Shown here piece after piece: positions 38,436 through 53,000 of a stretch of 64,000 bases of DNA (its first letter is position 1; every line of letters begins with the position of its first letter). The notes beneath the pieces were generated by a model. That model was given only the letters and a program-made list of their open reading frames with translations, ran no database searches and was not told the DNA's origin. This DNA is from Prunella strophiata. Its lineage: Eukaryota; Chordata; Aves; Passeriformes; Prunellidae. The position numbers and the translations under genes were made by a program. Location: contig JAZBQD010000015.1 of the NCBI GenBank assembly GCA_036583965.1, forward strand, positions 26,324,310 to 26,388,309, written 5' to 3'.

Positions 38436-39374
38436 ACTGGTCACATTTAATGTCTTTATCAATGATCTGGATGAGGCGATGAAGTGCACCCTCAGAAATT
38501 TGGTAGATGACACCAAGTTGGGTGGGAGTGTTGATCTGCTGGAGGGCAGGAAGGCTCTGCAGAGGGGTCTGGGCAGGCTGGATCAAAGGGCCAAGGCCAG
38601 TTGTGTGAGGTTCAATAAGGACAAGTGCCAGGTTCTGCACTTGGGTCACAACAACCCCAGGCAGTGCCACAGGCTGGGGTAGAGTGGCTGGAAAGTGGTC
38701 CAGCAGAAAAGGACCTGGGAGGAGCTGGTCAACTGTGGCTGAAGATGAGCCAGGAGTGAGCCCAGGTGGCCAAGAAGGCCAATGGCATCCTGGCCTGTGT
38801 CAAAAAGAGTGTGATCAGCAGGACCAGGGCAGTGACTGTCCCCCTGTACTCAGCACTGATGAGGCTGCACCTTGAATCCTGTGCTCAGTTCTGGGCCCCT
38901 CATTTCAGGAATGACATTGAGGTGCTGGAGAGTGTCCAGAGAAGGGCAACAGAGCTGGTGAAGGTCTGGAGAACAAGGTATATGAGGAGTTGCAGAAGGA
39001 ACTGGGGGTGTTTAGCCCAGGGTAAGAAGAGTCTCAGGGGGACCTTATCATTCTCTACAAGTACCTGAAAGGCTGTTGTAGCCAGGCAGGGTTCAGGATT
39101 CTTCTCCCAGATAAATAGCAATGGGACAGCAGGGCATGGCCAGGCTGCTCCAGGGGAGGTTCAGGCTGGACATCAGGAAGAATTTCTTCATGGAAAGTGT
39201 TGTCAAGAATTGGAACAGGCTGCCCAGGGAGGTGACTGAGTTACCACCCCTGGAATTGTTCAAGACTGGACATTGCAGTTAATGCTATGTTTTAGTTGGC
39301 ATGGTAGTGTTTAGTCAAAGGTTGGACTTGATGATCTTGCAGGTCTTTTCCAACCTAAATGACTCTATGATTCT
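38436..39374 (+). mobile_element. CR1 LINE fragment, ORF2 C-terminal part plus 3' UTR
   Basis: This copy is clearly recognisable. It starts in the RT palm ([16 protein letters not shown] then [22 protein letters not shown] changed to LVDD). It continues with the CR1 thumb and C-terminal region ([70 protein letters not shown]) and the conserved [14 protein letters not shown] nucleotide block (CTGGACATCAGGAAGAATTT). It ends at ACTCTATGATTCT. Frame shifts, for example near 38,680 and 38,990, make it inactive. It is 5'-truncated at ~940 bp. Its terminus (GGTTGGACTTGATGATCTTG...CAACCTAAATGACTCTATG) differs from that of the 1.7-kb copy, suggesting another CR1 subfamily. Confidence 0.95.
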
Positions 39375-42300
39375 AGCAATTAAGGGAGAAAATGTTATTT
39401 GCTTCTCCTAAGATCCTAGTCTTTCCTATAAGGGCCTGAAAAGGAAGATGCCAGGACTTCTTCTATTCTTCCAGTCATGGTGTATTTGCTCAGGTTCAGT
39501 TATTTCCTCTGGAGGCAGCAGATGGCACTTTTCAGCCACTTTACTTGGCCACTTCTCAGAACAGACGTCATGAGAGAAAAAAACCCCACATTTCTTATAG
39601 AAAACAAGAGTTAATATAATAATGAAAGTTCTTGACAAACAAGAGATTTATAAGAAAGTTCCTCTGCTACTTTACTTTCAAATTGACACGATGACAGCAG
39701 ACTGAGACCTGGAAAGAATACAATAGCTTTATTTCAGGACAGTTTTTTCTCACAGAAAAATTTCTGCACAAATGAAAGCTGAAAAAAGGTACCCCAAAAC
39801 ACAAATAAAATATCTACTTAATCTGCTTTCATTAAGAAAATTGTATCATTATTTAAACCTCACCAGTTTTATTGTATTTTACCTATGACAGTGATTCCAT
39901 AAAGGAAACCTGCTGATGTTGATTTGTTACCAAGACACTCATCTAGAAAATCACTTTAAAATGTGGGGGTAGCAGAGCAAGTATTTATGTGATGAAAAGA
40001 ATAATAGTGATATGTTACTAGCTATTTGAAAACAGTTTAGGTGAAAAAGAAAAGAAAAGAAAAAAGAAAGGGAGAGAATGGTACCTTGTGTTCCTAGTTG
40101 TAATTACCAGTGTGTGGAGATGTTGAGTCTATAACAAACTCCTACGGGGGAAAAAAAAGGAGGGAATGTTAAATGTCAGTTTTTATTTTTAGAATGTCAG
40201 GAATACCATGTTTTCAGATTATTCAGTTGCTGAAAATGAGTTAGCTTGGATCTAAATGTGTTCTATTTATGTATGCACGTTTTATACCTGTTAAAAATAT
40301 ACTCCTTGTGAAGGTGATGGCAAGTAGCATCGGTTTCTAAATCCTTCCTGTTACACTGGAAGAAGTATTCTCTATTATAGTCAGGTTAATTAGATCATTC
40401 CCCAAATACTATGCTGTAGAGAACTGGCTATTCCCGTGAGCACATTAGAAACATTCTCTGAGCTGCAATATTTTGTAAAGGATAACTCCAAGGTGAAGTC
40501 AAGCAGACTTAAAGGTTTACTCTGTTTCCTTCAGGTTCATCCTGCTTCCACAGGATATCTTTGTATAGAATATCCGGCACTCTGTTGGGAAACTGACTTT
40601 GTAGTTCAACCAGTGATGGTGTTTCATCTCAGAGAGTAGTTATTTCCTGAATGGAACTTGCAAAACTATTGCGAGAGGTACCACTCCATGCTTCCCTGCA
40701 CAGCCAGATTGTTATCACTGTCACACTTCTGCTGTGACTTCCCTGTGACTCAAGAAGCAGCAGCTAAATATGGCTCCCATTATTTTGCCACAGGGTCACT
40801 GAGGACTGTCTGTCACAAGCTACTTTTGGAAATCATTTTCTTTGTTAACATTACTTTAAGAGGGGAAAAAAGTTCTCCACCCAAATGTGTACTAAACAAG
40901 GCAATGTTTCACAGGTTTTATTGCAATGTCAGGATAAGGTAACTGTGGTCACTTCAGCCTGGTGCTGCCATGCCTAGATTCAGTTCTAACCAGCTGAGTT
41001 GGGTACTCACTGTAAATTCTGTGCCAGTATTTACCCAATAATGAGTTTCATGTAGACAGACATCATATCACTGAGATACCATGAAACAACCACCTAGCTG
41101 CAACACAGTAAACCATTCACATTGGTATATCAATCCCCAGCATCACAAAGTTTCACTGTTGATTTGATATTTGGCTCATTTCAGTACTTTTTAACAAACA
41201 GAGCATTTATCAGTGAATTTGATTTTATTTGATGAGCTTTTACTCCAGTAGGAAAAGTTGAGATAACTAGTGCATTAAAAACACTGTGACATAAATCTTG
41301 CATTTTTCATAGAGAAAATACAGCATATCTGAAGTGCTTCTTGTCCTGGTGGGAGACAGGCAACTTCCACAGATGAATCCAGGAAGAAAAAAAATCATTA
41401 TTCTGATCAAACTTCAAATCCCAGAGGAAGGTTATTGCTCCAATGGTATGTTAGTCACCCCATCTCTGGCCTGTCAACTACACCTTCAAGGTTCCACTGA
41501 AGATCATTATTTTTCCTCTTTCTCCCCTTAGATCTTCTCTTTAACTCCATTGTTCTCTACAGATTTCAATATCTTCTCTTTCAGATTGATCTAGGTCATT
41601 AACATAACCCAGTAAAATTCAGTGCAGGGATATTTTTTTCAGCCCATGCTAAACTGAATGTTGCATTTTTGTTCTGAAGTATACCTGTTTGTTTGGTTGG
41701 TTTTTTTCCTCCCAATTGCATCAGTTGTCTAAAAGAAAGATATTTCCCTTCAAGTCATGATTTGCTAATGTAGTCACAACAACCTGTTGTCTTCTAGTAG
41801 AATAACAGAGCTGCTAATGAAAATTTTATCATTATTCTTAGCATGCCAGTCCTTATTAACACTATACCTTTTATTCTTGAGGGTTTAATGTATTGCCACA
41901 AGTTATTTAAAGAGCATCGAGAAAAAAATTCTTGAGAAATGTTTTTTACACACATAATTTCAGTTAAAGCTGTAAAACTGTGTGAAATAGCCAATAATTT
42001 GGTTCTGTAGAAATGGTCAAATTTAATATATCAATGAAATAGTAATTATCTGCCCCTTTAAGCTGAGTCTTAGCTTGCATCTCTGTGCAAGTTGTAAGTA
42101 CCTAGATTTAAACATCATCAACCCTCCCCTTAAACCTAGAGAAAAAGAAGTTTCTCTGTCAGGGCTAGCACCCAGCTGCTGCTCACCCAGCCAGCCCTTC
42201 CTGCTCCCACTGCAAAGCTGCACTGTGTCAGCTCTCTGCAAAATCCATCGTGCTAATTTGCAGCATTGTATGAATGCTTTGTATTTGCCAGACCCTTCTA

Positions 42301-43726
42301 TGTTTCAGCTTTTCTCTCTCCATGGCTGAGGGAATATCTTGAGTTAATTCTTTTCATCCTTACACCATATCATTCTTAAAAGTGCTGAAAATCTTTCATT
42401 ACACTTATTGGAGCATTTCCAGAGAAGGAGGAGGAAAAAGAAGGTGAGTAAATGTGAAAGTAAAGCATGACCCAAGGAACAAGTTATTACTGTCACCCTT
42501 TACCAAAGTTCACTGTAGCCAAAACAGGGTATGCAATAAACTTTTATGGTAATTTTGTTTGTTCTTCTGCTCTTACTGCACTCTTCAGCTTTTGTGAGCC
42601 TAAGGCATGGACTTTGGAACAGAACTGAGCATCCCTCACTGCACACACTACTTGTGTGCCATGAGGCATTCTTCGAGGTGGTGGATTCAAATATCTTCTT
42701 TGGCATGTGTCAAAAGAATTTATAACCTGTTTCTCCATTGTTGAAATCTATCACCTATGAGTTAATAAGTATATTTGAGCAAAGTCATACGTGATATAGG
42801 GGAAATTTTAATTTTCTTTTGTGGAAATATTCCCAGTCATCTGCAATTTTTTGCCAGTAGGAAGACTGAGCACAGAATTCTGTTCTGATCCACTGTACAG
42901 TCCTTACTTCCTCCTTTCCTCTCTTCCTTCCTATGCCTCTTGCCATTTTTCTTTTTTAAGTAGTAGAAACCTGGCAATGAGCTGTAGCTACTTTTGAATT
43001 TTCAATAGAACTAACAAAAAGTTATCAGTAGGATTGGAGCTGTGGACATACAAGTAGGTTTTCACCACTGCTTTTTATCTCTCTTCTATCTTGATACATG
43101 AATATACATAAAGCATGAAAAAATGCTGTTGAGTACCTTCTGGACTGCAGTATTGAAGAGTGTGTCTGTAGGAATATATCTGAAGCACTGGTAAGCAATC
43201 TGAACTTTAATTTTCTAAGGCTAATGGTGAATATTAGCATTCAAAGCAACAAAATCAATTTTTACTGGACACAAGACCTGGGAGAAGCTGGCAAATTTCT
43301 TCAAAGGCTTCACATTTTATACTGATATTTCACTACCAGAGAAATTGTATACTATTGAACTGATTTAAACTGAACTTTAGTGACTGCATGCAATATTTCA
43401 ATCATTCAGGCAGTTAATTTTATGGGGCACTCTGCACATAATGTAGGTTACATATATATGTATATTTATGTATTTATATTGATATATAAATAGATATTTT
43501 TATATATATTATGTAGGTGTAAGGGTTGAACTGCTAAAATGAATGTCTACAGCACTCTGCTGGGTCACTGTTGACACATTATAGTGAGAAGGCAAGGAAT
43601 AAAAAATAGAAATGCATATTAAATAGTATCTACTAAGTTCCAGAGACTAATGCATATTTAATTTAAACCAAAAACCTCATCATTGCTAAGAGAGCATTTA
43701 GTATGCTTTCATTAGAAAAATAAATT

Positions 43727-43748
43727 AAAAAAAAAAAAAAAAAAAAAA
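43727..43748. repeat. Poly(A) tract, A22
   Basis: Twenty-two consecutive A. The upstream flank shows no processed-gene body, so I do not call a retropseudogene. Confidence 0.95.
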
Positions 43749-46700
43749 GAGGCAAGGCATCTGTGCTGGACTATTGCAGTTTAGAAAATTATCTGAGTAT
43801 ACATTTGGTATCCAGCATTCCTTGGGTTTGGCTGGGCAATGCTGCTGATTTCACCATCAGGCAGAATGGAGAACATGGGAATAAAGCACAGCCCCAGCTA
43901 GATCAGCTGCTAGGGCAGCCAACAAGTTACAAGCCCTTTAGATATGGATTAAAAAAACAAACCTGATGATCCCAGTGACCTTCAGGCTGCATCTATGAGT
44001 GTGAACATGATTGATGGTGTGCATGTGTTGCCTGTTAATGTATTTTTAAAACCTTGTGGAATAATAGTCACAGCCACCATAAAGGAAAGCTGTGCAAGTT
44101 CACTTAGAACTGTAATTGTAATTAGAAGACCACATGCAAACCTTTTTGAGAATTATCTCTGGCTTCTGTCACTTAAGGGACAACTGGTTTTGCCAATTAT
44201 AATTTAACCAGATTAATATTCCATTAGACAAAAAGCCACACAACTTAGTCAAGTGATAGAAAAATTAGGAGGTGACCTGCACTTGCAATAATGTAGTCAA
44301 ACCAGTTATTTTTGTTCTAGTGAGTTTGACATCCATCTTTCAGTTTGTGTTTTAACCTAGACCCTTATTCTCTGTAAATTTTCACTCTTTATTACATACT
44401 CTCAAATCTTCGTCCCTCTCCTGGCTAACACTTGTGTGTTTCTTCACTGAGGCTGGAGTTTTTGCAATGGAGACAATTTTGCTTAATAAATACATCAAAA
44501 ATAATTTCAACTTGTTGAAGAGAGTGTTTGAGCAAGGAATGAGGACATTATCTGACAATTCAATCTATTGCAACTCTATAGTATAGTGAAATTTGCAACT
44601 GTATTGGATAAGGAAGAGACTGCTAGAAAGATTCTGTATTAGATTACTCTAGAAAGGACTTTCTGGGCTCAGTATTTTTAGACTGCTCTTTCAGCACTTT
44701 TTTGAAGCTTTTTGAGAAAGGCTTCTTGGAGGGAATCTGTTGGAAGGCCTCTGAAAATTAAGATCAACAAACAGTGCAAAGTGCAAACAGACAAAAGTGC
44801 AAAGTTGTCTTCTGAAATGACAAATAAAATGTGTTTTTTGTGGCTGGATGTGCTAATTTCCCTTTTGTTGAACACTAGAGAATACTTGTCCCAGCATCTT
44901 GTTTCTTCCTTCTACTGGCAGTGGTAAAGAGGGAAAAGCCATGCCTGGACCCTGTGCTATCACCTGCTAGACACTATGGAACTTCATCTTAGAACTGTAC
45001 TTTTGAGAATTACTGTATTGAACAGGATGTAGTCCTCTACATGATGATAAATCAAAATAGCAGATTTTCATCAGTGGAAAGCAGCCTGTTTCACAAAGTC
45101 ATAGATACTTATCAGTAAACTCTGTGATGTTATTGTTGTGATATTTCCCAGTTTCCTTCTGTGCTCTAAAGACCCAAATAAGACCAAAAAGAACCTTATT
45201 TTCTGTAGGATTGTTGTTAGCTTGGTTTGGTTTTTTTAACAGTGTTTTTCTTTTTCTCAGACACACCAGTTTTGGTTTTGTGCTTAACCCTGCAGTTTAA
45301 ATATGTTCTAAAGCATTTTATATCCTTCCCCCTCCCCTCACACACACATACACACCCTATTCCTGGTAATCCATGGTGCTATTTTCCAGCTTTTATAGCC
45401 CTTTATAGATAAATGAATCAAAGGCCATTGAAGTCTAGGCATTCAGCAAGGCAGGTCTAGAATCCATCTCATCCTGCTGCCTTCTAGCAAATTTAGCACA
45501 CTGTAAGTTCAGTTGCGATTAGGAACTTCTTAGCTTGCAAAAAAACTACAATGTCAATTTTGCAAATGCAAGTACAAAGTGGTATCACTACGGGCCACAG
45601 GCTGAGTCTTTTAAGATTGTTGGTGAACCCAAAAGATTGTAAGACTGTGGCAGCCTTTTAGAGTTTCCTCCCCTAACCAAAGGCTTTGGAGTTGCAGATG
45701 GGCTTTGGCAGAAGGAATTAAGACTGAGCTTTGAAGACTAGAAAAAAATGGCAGGACACAGCCATGTCCTCTTGTGTGGCTTATAATTCATTAAAAAAGC
45801 TTTTGAACAGTAATGGGATCCTTGCCTAGCACTGGTTTTGATGAGAATCTGATAGGACATAAAGCTATCAAAGTCAGGCTTCTTTAAAGATCACAGTTCA
45901 TTGAGCAACTTAAAAGCTTCAGTAAAACAAAGCACATGCAGCCCTCTGTTCTGGTGTTCTGCACAAGATAAATTTCCAATAGTCTCTGCAGAAATAATGG
46001 CTTATTATAACAGCTATTCACATCTAGTCACTGGACAATAAATACTGTAGCTAAAGCAAAATGCAAAATGTTGTATTTGTGGAGAGGAAACTTAACAATC
46101 AGCTTTGTCAAGTCAGCAGGTTCAGAGCCTTATTAAAGGGAAAGTGTGTGCTCAACAAAAGGTTCATCTCCCACACATTGATCCTGAGGATGTGTATATG
46201 TTTGTCCTGACAGAAAGCTTGAAAGTCTAGAAACCATGTGAAGCATGGCATTGCTTTTACTTAAGTGGAAGAAAATGCAATCTAAAAATAATTTCCAGAA
46301 CATTTAGAACAGAGAGCAGATAGTTTGAATTCAGACCACAATATGGTACATGCAGATTGTAATTAATTGGCAAATACTTAAAGACCCAAACACCTCCTAA
46401 AAACGTTTTGTTGTTTTATAATTAAAGTGCTGGAAAAAATGCAATGTAGGTTAATAGATGTGATAAACTGTGTTGTCTATTTATGACATACAAGAAGTCA
46501 CCTGAGAAACTGGGAGTTAGTCATCTCCATTATCTGCTGTGGTGGCTCAGAGCTGCAGGAGTCTTATAGAGGTCAGACTGAGATAATCAATTCACATGAT
46601 TAACAGGGAAAGTGGCCAAACCGATGTGTTTGGTGCTTTGTAACTTTCAGACCTGCAGAGAGCTCCAACCGACAGCACCAGGTGAGTAATGAGGTGAGAA

Positions 46701-49700
46701 AGGTTGAACAGAAGTGTGTGCAAAGGTGAACTGCATGTGCAGGTATTGGGCTAGGAAAGCACTGAATAATGTTCTGATAGGTTTAGGAGGATCATACAGC
46801 AGTTTGAGGATATCCAGAATAGATAAACAGGCATTGCAACACAGATGAGCTTGGGAGCACCTTGTGCTTTCAGTGTTTAGGAAACTGCACAGAAAGGAGA
46901 TCAGAGTTCCAATACAGAGCTGGTTCACACAGTGTGGGTGCAGTTGGATCCTGTAGGCTTTGCCTTGGGTTCTGTTACTGATATCCCATGTAAACATATT
47001 ACTTATTGTGTTCTGTGTCCCTATTGAAACTCTACTTTTTTTTTTGTAACCCCAGCAGGAATTTAAAAAAATAAATAAACAAACACACAAAAAACCCTCT
47101 ATTCTTTTGGTGAATAAAATCTGGAAAAACTTAAATATGGTGCACTCAGGAAAGTGAGAAAACTGTATATACTCTTGCTCTGCCAGTCAGGGCTCAAGTA
47201 TCATTTCTCTTTAAATCCCACAATACTTACTTAAAAGTCATTCAGAACTGCAAAGTCTAATTTTTCTGTCTTATATACAATTGGAATCCAGAGAGTTTCA
47301 GACAACTTTGAAGTCTTTAATTACATTTAAGACATTAACAACATTAAAGAATGTTGGTTTTTAAAATTAATTTACTTTTGTGCTACTCTATTATGGTTTT
47401 GTGCAGGTTTGGGCAAAAGTGTTACATCAAAGTATTTGCCACTGCTGGTGGTAATTACAATCCTTTAATCCGGTACCTCTGAACATCAAAGTATGTGCCA
47501 TTGTAGCTAGAAGGGAATAACTGGAATCTGAATAGATGGCAATAATTAGGCATAAGACAGAGAAATAAGCAGCTTTTTATTATCTGCACCATACTTTTAA
47601 AGCAATTTTGTAACATTTAAAGTCCTCAGTCATTCTGGCATCTTTTGACTAAGTATGTTCAGAATCTACAGTAATGCCCTTGTAGTTTTGCCTATCAGTT
47701 TCCACAACAGCTATTATCTTCTAGTTTCATACCATCAGTTATAATAATACTGTTTCACATTCCAGAGGATTATCATTTACATACTCTTCTGTCAGGAGGA
47801 AAGAACAAATATAAAATACAAAAAAGTCACTAAATAGTAGCAGACTACATCTTCTGGTAATCTGCCTGAAACTCTGAGAAGGAAAGATTAGATCAAAAGG
47901 ACCGGGAGACCAAATTGCCCTTTCCCCTTTCTCTAGGGTGAACTAATCTCTGCAGGTCAAGGTTCAGCACAGTGGTTCAGCAGGAAGGAGTTGGTGATGG
48001 AGTGATAAGGCAGGCAGTCAAAGTGTGAGACCTGAGCCTGCTAAGAAACGTGTGGTTGTAAATGCAAACATCTAAGAGAATGAAAATAAATTATCTATGT
48101 GCTCTTCAACATCAACAACACAAAGTAGTATTGAAAGTCTTTCCTGTGCTTCTCCCTACAGCCAGGTCTGCTTCTGTCTCACTTTTTTGTGAGTGTACTG
48201 AGAGGAATTAGCCATTTGTAATGAATATACTACCAGAAAAAAAGCTCAGTCTCTGTTGAAATCATTGGGCCAATCACAATTTTCAGTAAAGGAAAGGAGC
48301 TTACTAACAATAGAGAAAATATTTAAATATCAAATTATATTGTTATTATTAACAGATATTTTTAATTTTGTATTCATAGAGATAGGCATAACAGAGAGAA
48401 ACCTTAATGCAGCATTTTAAACACAGGGCATCAAGCCAGAGAAAGCCTATAACTTGTATATGTCTCAAAGGAAACCCTGAAATCCTGGGCATCATCAGTT
48501 ATATTAAACTATAAAACATAAAAGACTAGAAAATTAGGATTATATTTTAATATTTAAACTGAAATATATACTCAGTAAAATGAAAGGACAGATATATATC
48601 ACACAAATCAGTTCAATTTGAAGATGAGGTTTTATTTAGAAACTAGTATCTGCTGTACTGTGTGATATATCTAAAGAAGGCCTCCTGTTCAGGTATACAG
48701 TGATTTTAAATAATAAACACCCTTGCCTCCTGCCTGCCCTCCTCAGCTTCCCCATTCTCTTGGAGGTACCTGAGCAATGCTGGGACTCTGCCATGGGCTG
48801 ACATGATGAACCCAACAATCCCTGGTCACACAAGAAAACCCAGAGACTTTAATAAACAGAAAACAAGTGCCATGAAATTCCACATTTTTCCATTGCCTTC
48901 TGAGTTCCCTTCAAAAGCAAGGGACAATGTCAGAAAAATAATGTAATTTTTACTTGACATATGAGAAGACAAATCTGGAGTTAAGAAGTCAGTCTAAGGT
49001 AAGCATTCTAGAGATAACATTTGAAGTAATTTTTTGAATGAGATGAACAGAAATTAGGTGAAAACATGTAATTAATATTGGAGCCTCTTCAAAGAGGGGC
49101 AGAGTAGAAGGAGTGGAAGGAAGAAATATGTCATTGAGAGTGAGGGAAGACTCGATGCCGTAAAACATTTTTGTCACTCTAGCTGTCATGCCACCAGTGG
49201 CTGGAATTGAGTTCTGACCTTGCTGCAGAACTATCTGTAGGGATTCTGCTCAGAGTAGTTTCAGTGGGCTATGAGAGACAACTTTCTGCTTTTGCAGAGG
49301 AGTTCAGGAACTGTTCAAAACACAGTAGTGAGAGAAATATTCACCAGTGATACCCAACCACTTCACTAAGTTCTAAATATAAATGTATCTGTGCTTTTAT
49401 TTCATGTGTCAAAAAAGCAATACGCAACTTTCAACAGAAAAAAAGTAGCCTAAAATTAATTCACACTCTTCCAGAAACACTCCATAGGTAAAGTCTCCCC
49501 TCCTCAGTAGGACTTTGCTCCAGTATTACCATATAACTATCATTTGCCAAGGAGTTAATTCCTTTCTAGTCCAGGACTAACCTCATTGGCAGGTCAGAAC
49601 AGAAACCACTTTAAATAGTACAGAGGCTTAAATGACAGCAGAAACATTCTTGGATTTTGGATTATCAATCACATGAGCAGAACAGGGAATTCGCAAGAGG

Positions 49701-49995
49701 GGCTGTGTTTTTTTTATTATATTGGATTAATATAAAGCAGAATGCAGGGTAGATTGGGGCTGTAGCATACAGCAGTAGAGTTCTAACTTTAGTATCCTAC
49801 AGTATCCTAACTTTAGGATAAGAATAGACTGAGATTAGCTTTGACTGATGAGGAAGAGGTAGTGCTCAGATCTCAATTGTGATGAGGCCAGGTTTGAGAA
49901 CAGTTGTGGGATGACATAAATGGGAAGAGGCAGGCACAGACAAAAAAGCATGAGCACAGGACCCAAAGTCAAGTAGTCAAGTTCATTCTGACACA

Positions 49996-50015
49996 GTACA
50001 CTGTACACAGTGTAC
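49996..50015. repeat. Perfect inverted repeat, 8-bp arms
   Basis: GTACACTG (49996-50003), spacer TACA, CAGTGTAC (50008-50015). It is a compact dyad that could form a hairpin or bind a dimeric factor, but may equally be chance. Confidence 0.9.
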
Positions 50016-53000
50016 ACAGGACAGTGACTTCTGTTTTCTTCTGTGATCTTCACTTACCTTGCTGAGGTATCATACAAGCCTTGGTGCTCTCCTGTACTCT
50101 CTCTTCTAACAGTGCTTCAGGAATGCCTTATAGCCCTTGTTACTACAAAAGAAAGGCATGACATCTTTGTGTTAGACTTTATAGACCTAAAACTGCCCAT
50201 GGGAATGAACATCTGCAAAAGATTCAGGAAAATCCTCATCAGATACTGCAAAACATTTTATTACTTTCTGATTTACTTGCAATCTGAGTACTAAGTTAAG
50301 ATCTTTGAAAAGTGTGATTTTTGGTTCTCTGTTTTCATTAGAATATATTCACTGAATGATTTTAAAGGGCAAGGAACTTATAAAATTAATACTTGGTTGT
50401 TACTTCACCATAATTTGTCAGTCTTGAAAACCTTTCTTTATATTGAGGAATGAACCTAATTTGTTACCTTGATTGCACTGTATGAATTTTTAATCCATAC
50501 CTTGTTTCTCTATTTAGACTTCTATGTTTTCACCACTGCCCCATGTTTCCTACACTATTTCAGGAATACAAACTCCATGAATATGTGTATGTATAATTAA
50601 CTGTAAGGATGAGACCTCACTGATTTGACAAGATATTGTTCTTTCAGATCAGGATTGGGACCCTAAAAGCCTAAGCAAAGCAAATATATGAAAATGAGGA
50701 TATGAAGTAGAGCAAAGCTCTATAAACAGAGACAGGTACAGACTAATACTCTTATACATATTGTGACATTTATTCTGTATTGAATGACTTGTTTATTTTA
50801 TGTAGTCCAGTTTCAGGGCTTCATTGGAAGATTGTCATGATGGGCAAAAAGTGATTATAAAGATTAGATTATAAACTGTGGTGAACAAAGGGGAATTAAA
50901 AAGGGTGCTGTAACACCAGTAAAAATGAATTACTTATCTTGTATGTGATTTGATGGGAAATATTTAATAGAAACATCACCAATAGGCAGAAACTGATAAT
51001 ATGAGTTTGAATGTGAAAATATGTCATAATATATTCATGCAGGTGAAACACCTCCCACACACTTGGAGTAGTATTAATTATGTCTTCCAAAGCAGAACAA
51101 TCCCTTATGGGCTGCCAGACATTTAACAGATCATTGTCAGAGTCAGTTCTACAACTGCCTACTTTTGCTGAGGTATTACAAAATAAGACATCAGCTTGGC
51201 AACAGATATCTGCAGAGCCAAAACTAGAAAGGACAATACTAACAGAGACAATAATGACAGAGAAGCACAACCACGACTCCCACAATCAAGAGTCAAAGAA
51301 CTGAGTCTCACATTGCCAAGCAAGAACATCTTATAGAGTAGCCCTCTTCCTAGCTCTCTGCCCTATCCCTTTCTTGCATTTTTTTAATCCCTTCTGCATG
51401 GATGGCTCAGATGTCCATGCAAAATAATTTAGCAAATAAAATTGATGGTTTTGTTTCCTTAGGTATCCTGAAATTTGTTCCAGTGTACTGTTTTGAACCC
51501 ATCTGCACAAGTCAGTTGCAATGAAGCAGAACTTTACCTAACCTAGGGAAAGGATTTATTGTGAGAGGGTCAGGAGTAAGGAGCTCCAACCACCCCAAAG
51601 CAAGCCAGTCCCTCTCCAGAGAGTTTTCAAGATGTATTAAGCAGGTCAATGTGAAGGGAAACTGGCATGGAGGAAAAACTTTAACATGTGGCAAAAGACA
51701 TCTTGCTTTACAAAGAAAGAATTGAAAGATGCAAAATTAAAACTAAGTAAAGTCAACTCCCATTGAAAATCCGTGACTGCTTAAACCACTAATTAAGTTC
51801 TAGATAGAGGAAAAATATATTTCTGCCATCTGAAAAGTGGTCCTAGTAAATGACTCATATCTGGTTTGGATTTTTTGATGTCTGAACTATCTATAATGCT
51901 CCATGAGTGCCTGAACTGCACAGCTGATTTCCATGTGTTTGTCAGATTAAAAAAGAAAAAAACAAAAGAAAAGAAACCTCCCACTATTCAGTGCAATGCC
52001 CAGGCATCTCTTTATCTGTCATTTGGAGGTGAACAGGCTTCCCCCCCCAGCAAGCTTGTGCCCTTGTTGCCTTGATCTGGGAGTGCTGGGGTGGGAAGGG
52101 CATGGCTGGCAGTGGACTTCACCCAGAGCAGTGTGTTATTTCCAAACACAGAGTAGGAAAACTCCTGGTACATGGATCATCTGGAGACAGGGGATAGCAG
52201 GAAGCTGGAAAGTTCTCCCAGCTTGGTAGAGACCGAGTGTCATGTTATAGCTCACCCCACTACTCCTGAGAACCAGTCTGAGAAATGTATTTTGGAAGAC
52301 AGGTGGTGTGAATTGTTTCCTTCAAGAGGTGTGAATATTCACACAGCTCACAGGGGATAGACCATGCCAGAGCCAAACCTTCAGAATAATACTTGGCAGG
52401 GACACCTCCTAATGGGGATCTGCTATGAAGGAAACACCCATGCAAGCAACATATTTCTGATTTGAAATCTCAGGGACTTGGATATCACCTCAAGAAAATT
52501 TTTCCCCAAGTGTTTTGGTGCCCCATACTGTAGGAGTTGCATGTATGGTAAAAGAGTTTTGCTTTCTGAAGGAAGCATGTGTATTTTCTCATGCTTCAGT
52601 TATTGTACGTCTTGTTCATGTTCTTCCTTGTTAAAATAGACTAAAACACTTCAAACACTTTCTTTACAGAAGAATTTATTCTACAAAGGTAGTACAAATG
52701 CAGTAATATCCAATCTCAGCAGTTAATAGGCTTGGGAATCACAAGACATGGTGAAAGACGGGGGTTGAAGAAAAGAAGTGAGAAAATAAGGAAACAATAG
52801 AATTGTCAGGTTTTGCTTAGTGAGCTGCTGCCTTGGCTTGCTACCAAAGCTGTTATTTCTGTGTCTCTGCAGACGGAGGTGACATGCACTGTGGATCTTG
52901 CATGTCATCCTGCCTAGACTTCGGAGGAGGCTCTGCACTGATTCATGCCTGTGAGAGACTACATCTATTTTTATTTCTTTTGGATAAAATGTAGAGAAAC

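Noticed and set aside
43727..43990. Possible processed retropseudogene at the A22 tract
   Set aside because: No coding body upstream of the tail in the expected orientation and no target-site duplication seen; CR1 does not use poly(A) tails either.
46647..47090. 147-codon minus-strand frame
   Set aside because: No family motif, no plausible splice or promoter context, and it ends in a low-complexity poly(T)-coded start; consistent with chance.
50896..51304. Overlapping frames on both strands (129 and 74 codons)
   Set aside because: The mutual overlap, mixed composition and lack of recognisable domains make neither convincing; no exon borders supported.
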